64,000 bases of DNA from Streptomyces luomodiensis (GCF_031679605.1 NZ_CP117522.1:9980494-10044493), one strand, 5' to 3'. Shown: positions 53,973-63,379, counted from the stretch's first letter. Made by a program: numbers and translations. Notes: generated by a model from the letters alone, not told the origin.

Positions 53973-56885
53973 TCAAGTGATTTCTGCCCGGGGTCGTGGG
54001 TAGAGATGGACCGCTTCTGGACTGAATTCTTCTCGGCCAACGACATAATTCGCGAAACTCAACGAGATTGTCGGCTCTTTGATTCTTTTCAAGGGGGTGA
54101 TGTCGGTGATGTCAGGCAGAGACGCGCGACAGTTGACGAAAATATCTTTCACATTGGGAAAGATATCCGGCACCAGGTCCAACTGGGTGTCTGAGCCGAC
54201 AGGGGCAAGGTGCAGGTAAGTTACGGCATGTATGGGAGTGGCCTGCGCGAGGTCATATTTCCCGAGGGTAAGTGTCGATAGGTGGGGCAGGGCGGAAATT
54301 TCTCGCCATTCTGCTGGTGTAGGTGCTGCGTTGATCACCAGCTCCTGCAGTTGCGTCCATTTGGATATGCCTGTCAGGGGTATGCCGATCCATTCGGCGA
54401 GGCGTAGTGATGTCAGGTCTGCTGGTGCGGGTAGCTCTCCCAGGCTATTCCAGGGCAGGCGTGTGTAGAGAGCGAGTTCGGTGAGGTGGGGAAGAGAGGT
54501 CAGTGCGTTGAATGAGAAAGAGCCCGGGAGTTGAATCAGCCTCAGGTTGCGTAGTGGCAGTCCTGTAAGGTCTTCGAGGTGACTGAGTTGTGTGCAATTG
54601 CTGAGAGCGAGCTCCTTTAGGGCGGGGAAATCGCGTACGAATGTCAAATCTTCGAGCAGCTGACCCGAGTAGATTTCGATTTTCTGGGTGTGCTCAAGAG
54701 AGAGGTGCTCGGTGATCTCGGCTTGAGTGAATTCCCCCCTGAAGGCGACTTTGGTGACAGGCTTGAGGAAGCGGAGGGCGTTCCTCTGGTCTTGGGTCTG
54801 TACGCTCAGATGCAAGCGGTCTTTGAAGCGGAAAAGGATGTCCTGGGCGTATTGGTCTGCATCGAATTTCTCCCAGCCATCGACTAGCTCGTAGTTTGCC
54901 GGGGGAGAAGATAACGTTTGTGTGAAGTGTTGAAGGAAGGCGTATGCTTGGTCGCCGCCGATAACAGCAGACGTACGGAAAACCGCATTCACTTCATCCT
55001 GCTTCAGGCCCTGGGGACCGGGCAGCAGATCCAGGATGCCTGGCCCGAGCGCGGCAAGCTCCTCCGCTTCCTCAGAAGAGCGGGGAGGCATCAGGACACG
55101 CGCACGTTGTTCGACCAGTCTGCGGACCTCGGGCTCGATTTCGGTGGCGTACTGCAGGCTGGCGGCCGCCAGGAGGTGGAGTCTGCCCCTGTGTTCGCCC
55201 TCGGCATCACCGCGTTCGACGAGGCGGCGGAGTAGATCAGCGCTCTCGGCTGGGCGGGCGTGGGCGACAGCCATGCGTACGACGTCCTCCCACTGGTCGT
55301 CGTGTGCATTGTTGACCAGCAGGGGGAAGTCATGGGCTTCGATGGCGGCTTTGGCCCCGAGGTAGTCCTGGAAAGTGCGGTGGACGAAGTCGATAGTGTC
55401 CGCGGTGGGCTGGCGCAGAAGCCCGCTGCGGCCGACCAGGTGCGTCAGGACCTGGTCGGCAGTGCCCTGCTCGGCCACGGCCTGCATGGCTGGCAGCGCG
55501 TCGTCGACCAGGGCCATCGCGGTGGCCCGTTCCATCTCGGTCTGGCGGTTGCGAATGAGCCAGTAGGCCAGACGCTGCAGTAGCTGGACGCTCTGGTGTT
55601 CGGTGAGCTGAATGCCTTCCGGGACATCGATGCTGCGCTCAAGGTCGCGGCGCACGAGCAGCATCGACAGTGCTGCCTCATACAACTCCATGCGGCTGTG
55701 TGGCAGATGACCGCGGCGGTCCCGGTGCAGCGCGCAGATCAACGCACACATCAGGGGAGTGCTGGACAACTGCGCCAGGTCACGCTGAGCACGCACCGTC
55801 ACCTGGAGCGCTGCTTCGAGATCATGAAGCTGTGACCGCTCGGCGTCGGTCGCTGCACTGTGCCGGGCGGCGGTATGCCACCGGCCAACGAACACCCCAG
55901 TGTCAGCGGCACTCATGGGCCGTACTGACAGTTCGGTGAAGTGCGACGAAGTCAGCCAGCCTTCTGGCACAGCTGACGGACGCGTGGTGACCACGAAATG
56001 TGCGTCCCTATACGCGGCCAAGAGTCGCTCGAGCCAGTCCCGCGTGGCACCCCGATGCTCCTGGGGGACCTCGTCGATGCCATCGACCAGGACGAGTGCC
56101 TCGCCTCTGGCGAGTACGTCATCGGCCCAGCCCTCAGGCTGCGAGGCGGCCAGGGGAGCGCCGACCGCAGTCAGGAAATGATGCGGCTCCGGAAGGGGGC
56201 CACGCCTCACTAGCGTCCGCAGCGGCAGGACGAACGGAATCCGCCCCCGCCAGTCCGCCAGTTCCTCCGGCAGTTCATCGCGCGCCGTGGAGACAGCCAG
56301 CCACTGCAGCAGCGTTGTCTTTCCGCTGCCAGCGAGCCCTCGCAGAAGAACGCGCCGGCAGTCGGCCAACGCGTGCTCGGCACGCTTCACCACGACCGAT
56401 GGCCGATTCCATTCCTCACTGCCTGCAGACCAGTCTTCCGACCGCTCCGCCAGTTCCAAGCTCAAGTACGCCGCGTCCAGCGGCCAGCGCGCACGCTCCG
56501 GCCGACTCAGGTCCAGCCCTACGACGGTCAGCTGGGAATGCCGTTCCGTCACGTAGCTGAGGTACCGCTCCTCGAACGAAGGCTGCACTCTGGGCCGCAC
56601 CGACCTGCGGGTAACTCTCCTCGGAGAGCCCTGGCGCACCTGCGGTACGCGGGCGGCGGCGTGGCGTAAGGCCAGCAATGGCTCCACATCCGTGCCCAGT
56701 GCCTTCGCCAGGGCCATCAGCGTGGTCTCGGAGGGCACCTTGTGGCCGTTCAGCGCCTGGCTGACCGTTGTCCGCCCCAGCCCGGTCCGCTGCTGCAACC
56801 CACCCATCTGCAGACCCCGCTGCGCCCTGAGGGTGCGCAGCCGTAGCGCGAGTTCCGCCAGCGGATCCTCGTGCACGTCCCCCAT
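53973..56885 (-). CDS. Bacterial NLR-like protein: XRE HTH, NACHT NTPase, leucine-rich repeats
   Basis: 970 residues. Residues ~10-70 are an XRE HTH (LRAQRGLQMGGLQQRTGLGR, TTVSQALNGHKVPS). The NACHT domain has Walker A LLRGLAGSGKTTLLQWLAV (~185), Walker B ALVLVDGIDEVPQEHRG and the PLMCALICALHRDRR-type helical region. From ~residue 690 the sequence is LRR-like with regular Leu spacing (FPALKELALSNCTQLSHLED, LPHLTELALYTRLPWNSLGE, LTSLRLAEWIGIPLTGISKW). bNACHT proteins are an anti-phage family; the sensor is usually C-terminal. The N-terminal HTH instead of a nuclease is notable. Lower GC in the LRR part suggests foreign origin. Confidence 0.85.
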   Translation of the reverse strand: MGDVHEDPLAELALRLRTLRAQRGLQMGGLQQRTGLGRTTVSQALNGHKVPSETTLMALAKALGTDVEPLLALRHAAARVPQVRQGSPRRVTRRSVRPRVQPSFEERYLSYVTERHSQLTVVGLDLSRPERARWPLDAAYLSLELAERSEDWSAGSEEWNRPSVVVKRAEHALADCRRVLLRGLAGSGKTTLLQWLAVSTARDELPEELADWRGRIPFVLPLRTLVRRGPLPEPHHFLTAVGAPLAASQPEGWADDVLARGEALVLVDGIDEVPQEHRGATRDWLERLLAAYRDAHFVVTTRPSAVPEGWLTSSHFTELSVRPMSAADTGVFVGRWHTAARHSAATDAERSQLHDLEAALQVTVRAQRDLAQLSSTPLMCALICALHRDRRGHLPHSRMELYEAALSMLLVRRDLERSIDVPEGIQLTEHQSVQLLQRLAYWLIRNRQTEMERATAMALVDDALPAMQAVAEQGTADQVLTHLVGRSGLLRQPTADTIDFVHRTFQDYLGAKAAIEAHDFPLLVNNAHDDQWEDVVRMAVAHARPAESADLLRRLVERGDAEGEHRGRLHLLAAASLQYATEIEPEVRRLVEQRARVLMPPRSSEEAEELAALGPGILDLLPGPQGLKQDEVNAVFRTSAVIGGDQAYAFLQHFTQTLSSPPANYELVDGWEKFDADQYAQDILFRFKDRLHLSVQTQDQRNALRFLKPVTKVAFRGEFTQAEITEHLSLEHTQKIEIYSGQLLEDLTFVRDFPALKELALSNCTQLSHLEDLTGLPLRNLRLIQLPGSFSFNALTSLPHLTELALYTRLPWNSLGELPAPADLTSLRLAEWIGIPLTGISKWTQLQELVINAAPTPAEWREISALPHLSTLTLGKYDLAQATPIHAVTYLHLAPVGSDTQLDLVPDIFPNVKDIFVNCRASLPDITDITPLKRIKEPTISLSFANYVVGREEFSPEAVHLYPRPRAEIT

Positions 56886-57008
56886 GTCCTGCTTCTCCGT
56901 CTCTCAAGCGACCGTCTTCGTTCATCTTTGTTCGCCCTGAACCCCGGTGAACACCAGAACTGCGAAATTCGCCGAAGTCCCCGTCGTCGGTTGTCCTGGG
57001 AAGAAGGC

Positions 57009-57218
57009 ATGAACACCTCATCCATTCACCTGATGCTCCTGGTCCTGCTCCTCGCGGTCGTCGCGCTCTTGTGCATGCTCGTAGGAGCAGCGGCCGGTCT
57101 GCTCGCTCGTATCGACGGAGCCACCTATGCCACCGCTCTGCTGCGCGGTGCCGTGGCCTTTGCGGGCAGTGCCACCCTGTCCCTGGCGCTGCTGACCTTC
57201 GTCCTCGCGGTGCTGTGA
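57009..57218 (+). CDS. Small two-helix membrane protein
   Basis: 69 residues, almost wholly hydrophobic: LMLLVLLLAVVALLCMLVGA and GAVAFAGSATLSLALLTFVL joined by ARIDGATYATALLR. ATG 57009 has GGAAGAAGG upstream. It is divergent from the NLR-like gene with ~120 bp between. Such proteins often accompany conflict systems, but nothing in the sequence fixes a role. 57219-57490 has no gene. Confidence 0.6.
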   Translation: MNTSSIHLMLLVLLLAVVALLCMLVGAAAGLLARIDGATYATALLRGAVAFAGSATLSLALLTFVLAVL

Positions 57219-57552
57219 ACCGAGGATGCTTTGTCCTCCTACCTGCAGGCGAGAGCACGGCGCCCGCCCGTGGCGGGCGCTGTTACTGCTCGGCGCTGGG
57301 GTCCGGCCAGTGTCAGGGCGTCGACTACAGGACAGGGATTATCCATAGGTGCGCGGGCTTGTGTGGTGTGTTCGGTGTGGTTGCCACCTGGTCGTGTAGG
57401 AGATGTCTGGAAGCAGAGCCGGCTGGGGTCGGGCTTGGTTGTGTTTGGTGGGTGGAGCAGAGCTATGCGGCTGAGCGTTCGATCTCCCCGGTGACCGGTG
57501 TGGAGCGGTGGGTGGTGGCTGATGCACGTACCTATGACCTGCATGTGGAGGC

Positions 57553-58611
57553 GTGTGCGTTTTTGGCGGGTTGCGCAGTAAGGGCCGCTCGCCGAACACG
57601 GAGCGGGTCTACGCGGGCCGTCTCGCCCTCTATCTGAACTACTGCACCCAGCGCCGTATCGAGTGGTCGCGTCCGAGTTTCATGGCTCTGTCCGGGCTGC
57701 AGCAGTGGCTGGTCACCACGCCGCTGCCGGCCCGCAGCCGCCGCTCCCCGACCACGGCTGCGCCCCGCTACCGTTCGCAGGGTACGGCGAACGCGGTGAT
57801 GACGGCGGTCACGGACTTCCTGCGCTTCGGCGCTCTCCACGGCTGGGTCCCCGCCCAGACGGCCGGCCTGCTGTCGGAGCCGAAGCTGCTGCGCTACCTG
57901 CCGGCCGGTTACGACGCCGGCGAGCGTGGCCAGTGGCGCCAGGTCCAGGTGTCGGCTTTTCGTTTCCAGGTCAGCGAACCCGGCTACGAGGACCTGTCCC
58001 CGCAGCAGATCCGCCGCATGATCGCGGATACGCCCCGGGCACGGGACTGTTTCCTCATCGCGCTGCTCGCCGCGACCGGCCTGCGGATCGGGGAGGCCCT
58101 GGGCCTGCGCCAGGAGGATCTGCACTTCCTGGCCTCGTCACGCTCGCTGGGCTGCCCGGTGGAGGGCCCGCACCTTCATGTGCGGCGCCGCACCGACAAC
58201 CCGAACCGGGCCCTGGCCAAGTCCAGACACTCCCGATGCCTCCCCGTCACCCCCGACATCGTCGCCTTCTACACCGACTACCAGCACGAACGGAACCAGG
58301 TGGCCGCCGCGGCCGAGACCGGCATGGTGTTCGTGAACCTTTTCCGGCCCCCGCTGGGGCGGGCCATGACCTACCCGAACGCCAAGAGCGTCTTCGACCG
58401 GCTGGCCCGCCGCGCCGGGCACCCGGCTCGCCCGCACACGCTGCGCCACTCCGCGGCCACTCACTGGCTGCGTGAGGGAGTGGATCGGGACGTCGTGCAA
58501 AAGCTGCTGGGCCATGCCTCGCCGCTGTCCATGGACCGTTACCGCCACGTCGATGAGTCCGAGACCCGGGCGGCTGTCGACCGGGCCCAGGCATGGCGGG
58601 AGAACCAGTGA
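57553..58611 (+). CDS. Tyrosine recombinase/integrase with probable N-terminal frameshift
   Basis: 352 residues from GTG 57553. Catalytic residues are visible: Arg in AATGLRIGEALGLRQEDL, H-x-x-R in PHTLRHSAATHWL, His and Tyr in LLGHASPLSMDRYRHVD. N-terminal SAM-like core-binding domain begins NTERVYAGRLALYLNYCTQ. Upstream, another frame from GTG 57491 reads ERWVVADARTYDLHVEACAF then LAG, the expected N-terminus; a missing G in the GGG at 57568-57570 separates them. The gene overlaps its partner (58608) by four bases. A Streptomyces recombinase pair of this kind is common on plasmids and arms. Confidence 0.82.
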   Translation: MCVFGGLRSKGRSPNTERVYAGRLALYLNYCTQRRIEWSRPSFMALSGLQQWLVTTPLPARSRRSPTTAAPRYRSQGTANAVMTAVTDFLRFGALHGWVPAQTAGLLSEPKLLRYLPAGYDAGERGQWRQVQVSAFRFQVSEPGYEDLSPQQIRRMIADTPRARDCFLIALLAATGLRIGEALGLRQEDLHFLASSRSLGCPVEGPHLHVRRRTDNPNRALAKSRHSRCLPVTPDIVAFYTDYQHERNQVAAAAETGMVFVNLFRPPLGRAMTYPNAKSVFDRLARRAGHPARPHTLRHSAATHWLREGVDRDVVQKLLGHASPLSMDRYRHVDESETRAAVDRAQAWRENQ

Positions 58612-60161
58612 GCACGGCTGGTGCGCCTGCCGTCGCACCTTCCGCACCGACGAAGGCCACGAAGAAGTCGTGGGAGACGTGGCTGCGTGCCCACATCGAT
58701 CCCGCGTGGCGGCCGGGGGAGTGGGACAGCGCCAGATGGCTGTTCACCGGAGAGGTCTGGGCCCTGGAGGAGAACCCTCGTCTGCTGACCGGGGAGGGAC
58801 ACCTGGCGCCGCATCGCGCCATCCTGCGGTTCATCGACTTGCTGCACGAGGCCGGGGTCGCCGGGATCGTCCGGCCCGCCTGCCCTCGCTGCCACCGGGT
58901 GGTCCGCATCGACAAGCCGCTCGACGGGCAGCGCGTCTGCCGCAACTGCATCGCCAAGTCCCGTTTCGAAGAATGCGTACGCTGCGGCGCCCGACGCGAG
59001 CCGGCCACCCGCAACGGCCAAGGGCGACCGCTGTGTCCGAGCTGCCTGGTCAAGGACCCGGCGAACCTGGAGACCTGCATCGTCTGCGGCGCGTCACGCA
59101 TGGTCAACTCCCGCACTGCGGACGGGCCGATCTGCCCGAACTGCCGTCCCTTGCCCATTCTGCTCTGTTCGATCTGCGGCCGCACCGCACCCTGCATGCT
59201 CTCCAAGCTCACCGGCCTGCCCCGCTGCGGCGGCTGTGACAGGCGCCAAGCTCACTGCACCGTCTGCGGACGAATGCGCGGCATTCACTCCGGCACCGCC
59301 GACGCCCCCGTCTGCGGCCCCTGCACCATGCCGGACGCCGAGCTCTGGCGCCCCTGTCCCACCGGCGGACAAGCCGAACGGCTGCACGCGCCGGGACCGT
59401 GCCCCCGCTGCACCCTCAAGCAGCGGCTCCACGAACTCCTCGCCGATAACACAGGCTCCATAAGCCCGAAGCTGCAGTCGCTTCACGACGCCCTTGCCGA
59501 CACCGAACGGGCTGGCACCGCGATGCGCTGGCTCTCCAAGGGCATCGTCTCCACCGTCCTGTCCGATCTCGGCTCCGGACGCCGGCCTCTCACCCATGAG
59601 GCCCTGGACGAGCTCCCTGAAGGCAAGGTCGTGGAGCACATCCGCAGCGTTCTTGTCGCCACCGAAGCCTTGCCCCGGCGGGACGAGCAGATGATCCATC
59701 TCGAACGGCACGTGAAGGGCCTCGTCGCCTCCCACACGTCGGCCCGAGGGCCGGAAAATCCTGCATCGGTACGCGACTTGGCACCTCCTGCGTCGGCTTC
59801 GCCGTCGCAGTCACGGCAAGGAGACCACGTACTACCAACTTCAGGTCGCGCGGCAACATCTGCGGGCAGCCGTCTATCTCCTGAACTGGATCGAGGGCCA
59901 GAACCTGACCCTTGCCACCTTCGCCAAGCCGACCTTGAACGCTGGATGACCAGCGACGATGCCCGCCTTCGCCAGGAGGCAGGCCACTTCGTGCGCTGGG
60001 CCCTTACTCAAAATATCGCCCAGGATCTCAGCTTCCCGGCCGAGCGATGGAACGGCCCCTCACAGCCGATGGACGACGAGGCCCGCTGGGCCACCGCCCG
60101 ACGCCTGCTGCACGACGACACCCTCAAGCCCGAAGACCGCCTCGCCGGGGGCCTTGCGTGA
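58608..60161 (+). CDS. Zinc-ribbon partner of the recombinase, scrambled internally and truncated
   Basis: 517 residues as read. N-terminal domain (TWLRAHIDPAWRPGEWDSAR) then a series of C-x2-C ribbons (PACPRCHRVV, ECVRCGARRE, CIVCGASRM, LCSICGRTAP, HCTVCGRMRG). Between about 59747 and 59925 the frame is wrong: the next frame encodes HRYATWHLLRRLRRRSHGKE and LRAAVYLLNWIEGQNLTLAT, the sequence expected here. Two compensating indels therefore leave an open frame with ~60 nonsense residues. The end (TLKPEDRLAGGLA) is also short of the usual length. GTG 58608 with GGGAGAA; overlaps the recombinase stop. Confidence 0.72.
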   Translation: MSTAGAPAVAPSAPTKATKKSWETWLRAHIDPAWRPGEWDSARWLFTGEVWALEENPRLLTGEGHLAPHRAILRFIDLLHEAGVAGIVRPACPRCHRVVRIDKPLDGQRVCRNCIAKSRFEECVRCGARREPATRNGQGRPLCPSCLVKDPANLETCIVCGASRMVNSRTADGPICPNCRPLPILLCSICGRTAPCMLSKLTGLPRCGGCDRRQAHCTVCGRMRGIHSGTADAPVCGPCTMPDAELWRPCPTGGQAERLHAPGPCPRCTLKQRLHELLADNTGSISPKLQSLHDALADTERAGTAMRWLSKGIVSTVLSDLGSGRRPLTHEALDELPEGKVVEHIRSVLVATEALPRRDEQMIHLERHVKGLVASHTSARGPENPASVRDLAPPASASPSQSRQGDHVLPTSGRAATSAGSRLSPELDRGPEPDPCHLRQADLERWMTSDDARLRQEAGHFVRWALTQNIAQDLSFPAERWNGPSQPMDDEARWATARRLLHDDTLKPEDRLAGGLA

Positions 60162-60212
60162 AACGTGGCTGAATACTCTGAGTGAGCGTTCGCCCGCGCT
60201 GCGGCAAGGATG

Positions 60213-60236
60213 GGGACCGCCACTGAGGGCGGTCCC
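60213..60236. terminator. Hairpin terminator between convergent genes
   Basis: Perfect 9-bp stem: GGGACCGCC (60213-60221) and GGCGGTCCC (60228-60236), loop ACTGAG. No T-tract, which is common in Streptomyces. It lies 50 bp after the partner gene stop. 60237-60585 holds no recognised gene. Confidence 0.65.
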
Positions 60237-60585
60237 TGACAGGTTAGCGGATCGGACTGGGGTGGTGGGGCTGAGGCGGACACCTCAGCTCGTTCATGAT
60301 CGGTGGTGGTCCCTCTCTTCACCGTTGCTGAGGTCTGTGGTTTCGGCGTCTGCGTCGGAGTAGGTGGGGTCTTCTTGGTAGCGGGCGGCGCTGGTGGCGT
60401 TCTGGGCGAGGAGGAAGCCGACCCGGCGAAGTGTGTGGTGAGCAATGCGGTACGCGAAGCCTGGGCCCTGCGATCTCCACAGTCGTCATCGCGTCGTCGC
60501 CGCCGACGCACGGCACCCGGCCTCCTCCCGGCCGACTGGCTGCGAAGCAGGACTGACGCCCACGCCCACCCGTGATGACCATCCG

Positions 60586-61467
60586 TCAGGTGGGCGGCGG
60601 GGCCCCCTGGGTGCGGTCCGGGTAGAGCGCCTGGCTGCTGCCCCAGAGGCTGCTGCGATTGAGGTGGTCAGGGTGCCGCCGGATCATGGCACTGTAGAAG
60701 CGCTCCGGTGTCGGCTCTGTTTCCAGCAGCTGGTCGGTGTCGTCGAGGTAGCGGCGGGTCTCGCGGATCTGCCGGTCCGCGTCGTCGTCGTACCGGTGGT
60801 TCTTGTGGCCGGCGACGATTCGGCGTGCGCCGAGTGCTTCCACAGCGGCGATGGCACGGCGCCAGGCGTCGCGTCCCCCGTCACGGGATTCGACGAGGTA
60901 CTGGTGGACGCCGTTGTAGACGACGTCGCCCGCGACGACCAGGTCGAGGTCCGGGATGTGCAGCACGCTGGTGTCGTCGGTGTCGCTGTGCCCGACACCG
61001 AGGACGGACAGGGCGTGTCCTTCGAGGACGAGCCGGTTTCCGAGGTCCTCGGCGGCGACGGCCGTGACGGGTGATGCCGGGATCCGTCCGGGAAGGATCT
61101 TGTCCCAGAAGCCCGCGCGCGCCTCGGCGGTGCGGTGCATCTGCGCGATGGTTCCGCCCGTGGCCACCACCTGGGCGCCGGGAAACCGGTCGGTCAGACT
61201 CGGGGCGGTGAACCAGTGGTCGCCGTGCGCGTGGGTGGCGAAGATGTGCGTGAGCCTGCGGCCGACGGCGCGGACGCGGTCCGCGACGGCTTCCGCCTGG
61301 GCGGTGGTCAGCGGCGGGTCGACGAGTACCGCCTCGTCACGGCCGAAGACGAGCGTCGTGGACACCGGCGCCCAGGTACGCGCGCCCCCATCGGGCGTGC
61401 GTCCCGGCAGGGCGAGCGGGATCGCCTCGGACACGATGACCTCGTAGCCGAGCCGGGTGGCGCTCAC
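60586..61467 (-). CDS. MBL-fold metallohydrolase
   Basis: 293 residues. Metallo-beta-lactamase fold with the zinc motif HIFATHAHGDHWFTAPSL, a later His in VLGVGHSDTDDTSVLHI, Asp in LDLVVAGDVVYNGVHQY and the final His in RRIVAGHKNHRYDD. All expected zinc ligands are present. GTG 61467 overlaps the SDR stop (GTGA), so the two are co-translated. Such pairs in a MarR-controlled operon usually process a toxic or xenobiotic compound; the substrate is unknown. Confidence 0.88.
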   Translation of the reverse strand: MSATRLGYEVIVSEAIPLALPGRTPDGGARTWAPVSTTLVFGRDEAVLVDPPLTTAQAEAVADRVRAVGRRLTHIFATHAHGDHWFTAPSLTDRFPGAQVVATGGTIAQMHRTAEARAGFWDKILPGRIPASPVTAVAAEDLGNRLVLEGHALSVLGVGHSDTDDTSVLHIPDLDLVVAGDVVYNGVHQYLVESRDGGRDAWRRAIAAVEALGARRIVAGHKNHRYDDDADRQIRETRRYLDDTDQLLETEPTPERFYSAMIRRHPDHLNRSSLWGSSQALYPDRTQGAPPPT

Positions 61468-62207
61468 CGCGCGGCTCCGAGCGAGACCAGAGCTTCCTCG
61501 GCCTGGGCCCGGTTCAGCAGTTGCACCAGGCTCCCGGGCTGTGTCGAGGCGGAGGCCGCGACGGCGACCGCACCGATCTGCGCGGAAGTGACCTGGGCGG
61601 GGTCGACGGCTTCGACGAAGCGGGTCGCCACGGGGCCGAGTTCGAGGAGGAACACGCGCTTGGCGCCCTGAAGCTCGACGGCGAGCACCTGGTGCATCAT
61701 CTGGAGCGCGGTCTGCTCCATGCTCACCAGGCCGCTTCCGGGGATGGGGACGTGGGCGGACTCGCCGACGACGATGGAGTACGCGCCCTGCCGCGTCATG
61801 TGCGGCAGGGCCGCGCGCAACACGGCCATGTGCGCGGTCGCCAGGCCCACGAAGGCCGCCTGCCAGTCCGCCTCGTCGATCTCCCACAACCGCCTGCCGT
61901 GCCACCAGCCGCCGATCGGGGCGACGACGTCGTCCACGCCGCCGAGCCGGTCGACCATGGTCGCGACGAGCGCCTCCGCGCCCGCGAAGTCGGTGTAGTC
62001 GTGCTCGAACAGGTGCAGGCGCGCGGTTGCGGCCTCGCCGAGCAGTAGGCGGAACTCCTCCGCCCGCTCCTTGCTGCGTGTGGGCACCACCACCTGCGCG
62101 CCCGCCGCGAGATAGGAGCGCACGGCGCCTTCCCCGACCCCTCCGGTGCCGCCGGGGATCAGGACTCGCCGACCGGAGAGGTCGGGATGAGGGATGCTGT
62201 CGGACAT
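61464..62207 (-). CDS. Short-chain dehydrogenase/reductase (SDR)
   Basis: 247 residues. NAD(P)-binding GGTGGVGEGAVRSYLAAGAQ near the N-terminus and the APIGGWWHGR region in the NNAG position. The classical YxxxK is not clear: the Ser/Tyr region reads AYSIVVGESAHVPIPGSGLV, so it may be an atypical member. ATG 62207 has AAGGAGC upstream. First gene of the operon with the MBL-fold gene, divergent from the MarR gene 128 bp away, with operator repeats between. Confidence 0.85.
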   Translation of the reverse strand: MSDSIPHPDLSGRRVLIPGGTGGVGEGAVRSYLAAGAQVVVPTRSKERAEEFRLLLGEAATARLHLFEHDYTDFAGAEALVATMVDRLGGVDDVVAPIGGWWHGRRLWEIDEADWQAAFVGLATAHMAVLRAALPHMTRQGAYSIVVGESAHVPIPGSGLVSMEQTALQMMHQVLAVELQGAKRVFLLELGPVATRFVEAVDPAQVTSAQIGAVAVAASASTQPGSLVQLLNRAQAEEALVSLGAAR

Positions 62208-62260
62208 CAGGATGCTCCTTCGGCCAAGTCGGGGTCGGCAGCAGATCCCGCCGACTCCTC

Positions 62261-62323
62261 GCGTTGGGCTATCCAACGTTGGCTGGCCCAACGTAACACT
62301 GATCGGTTGGGGCGGCCAACGTT
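62261..62323. promoter_or_regulatory. MarR operator cluster
   Basis: Perfect palindrome CCAACGTTGG at 62273-62282, with further half-sites CCAACGT at 62288-62294 and CCAACGTT at 62316-62323, and CGTTGGG at 62262-62268. They fill the space between the divergent SDR and MarR starts. Repression of both genes by the MarR protein with release by a ligand is the likely mode. Confidence 0.72.
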
Positions 62324-62335
62324 TATAGTGAGTCC

Positions 62336-62794
62336 ATGGGTGATGCGAACGACGACCTCCAGCCACCGGCACGACTGCGGGCACTCACGAGCTGGCAGGC
62401 GAGCAGGGTCTCCACGATCGGGGCCCGCATGACGGCGCGGTACATGCCCCTGACGGCGCGCTCCGACTTCGCCGTCCTCGCCGCACTGGAGGAGTACGGC
62501 GCGCTCAGCCAGGCCGATCTCGGCAGGCGGCTCGGCCTCGACCGCAACGACGTCAGCGGCATCGTGACCCGGCTCCAGACCGGTGGTCACCTCGACCGCC
62601 AGGCCGATCCAGGCGATCGACGCCGCAACCTCGTCACCATCAACCAGGCCGGCAGGCGCTATCTCGAACAGATCCAGCGGAACGCGGACAAGGCCCAGGC
62701 CGAACTGCTGTCGAGCCTGGACGAGGACGAGCGCGGGCAACTCCACGCGCTCCTGGTGAAGGCCCTGGAAGGACACAAGCCCGAACCCGCGTAG
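62336..62794 (+). CDS. MarR-family transcriptional regulator
   Basis: 152 residues. Winged HTH: FAVLAALEEYGALSQADLGR then RLGLDRNDVSGIVTRLQTGG, with the wing RQADPGDRRRNLVTINQAG, and dimerisation helices at both ends. ATG 62336. Divergent from the SDR/MBL operon and separated from it by palindromic operator sites that end 12 bp before its start, which implies autoregulation. Confidence 0.9.
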   Translation: MGDANDDLQPPARLRALTSWQASRVSTIGARMTARYMPLTARSDFAVLAALEEYGALSQADLGRRLGLDRNDVSGIVTRLQTGGHLDRQADPGDRRRNLVTINQAGRRYLEQIQRNADKAQAELLSSLDEDERGQLHALLVKALEGHKPEPA

Positions 62795-63379
62795 CAGGGT
62801 CCGGTACGGAGTCCGGTCGCGAACGCCGGCACCGCGCCCGCCGAGGATCTCATCCGGGCAGATCAGCCGACACGGCGGTCTCCTCCAGCCGGTCCACAGA
62901 GCTTCCGATCTCGGTCACGCTGCCCTGCTCGCAGCCGAGATCGGTGCGCGGCGGCCCAGATCGGTTCGCAGGGCGGCATTTTGGTCAGCGGCGGGATCCG
63001 GCTGGTGGGGCGGGACACGTGGCCGGCCCGGCCCGATTTGCGGGGGCACGCGGATCTTTTCCAAGGCGCGTTTCGAAAACCGCGGTGAGTCCCGCGTTCG
63101 CCACTGGGTTCCCCACGCTCGGCGTGGGCTTTTGAGCCCTGCTTTCGACGGCCCAGGTGCAGTTGTGGTGGTGAAACCCGCGCGCGAGGCGTCCCAGGCC
63201 CTGAATCCACTGGCTCGGCGTGAAGAAAACTGCCTCAACCTTCTCCCTGGCGGGCCCCTTGCGCCCGGGAATGGTCGCCGGCGGGGGATCGGCGTGCCGG
63301 TTGCCGGGGGGGGCTCGGCCGGGTGTGGCCGGGGCGCGCCTCTACCGTCCCGGGACTGCAGGTTGGTTGTACCGTGTCT
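62795..63379. other. Degenerate region without intact gene
   Basis: Frames are short and broken. A few stretches look once-coding on the - strand, but none is identifiable. Homopolymer runs unusual for this DNA (TTTT, AAAA, GGGGGG) appear here and beyond, which may reflect sequence errors. Confidence 0.45.

Noticed and set aside
62895..62920. Sequencing-adapter contamination (GAGCTTCCGATCT)
   Set aside because: Only about ten bases match an adapter, the flanks do not, and the same bases can be read as part of a plausible codon stretch.
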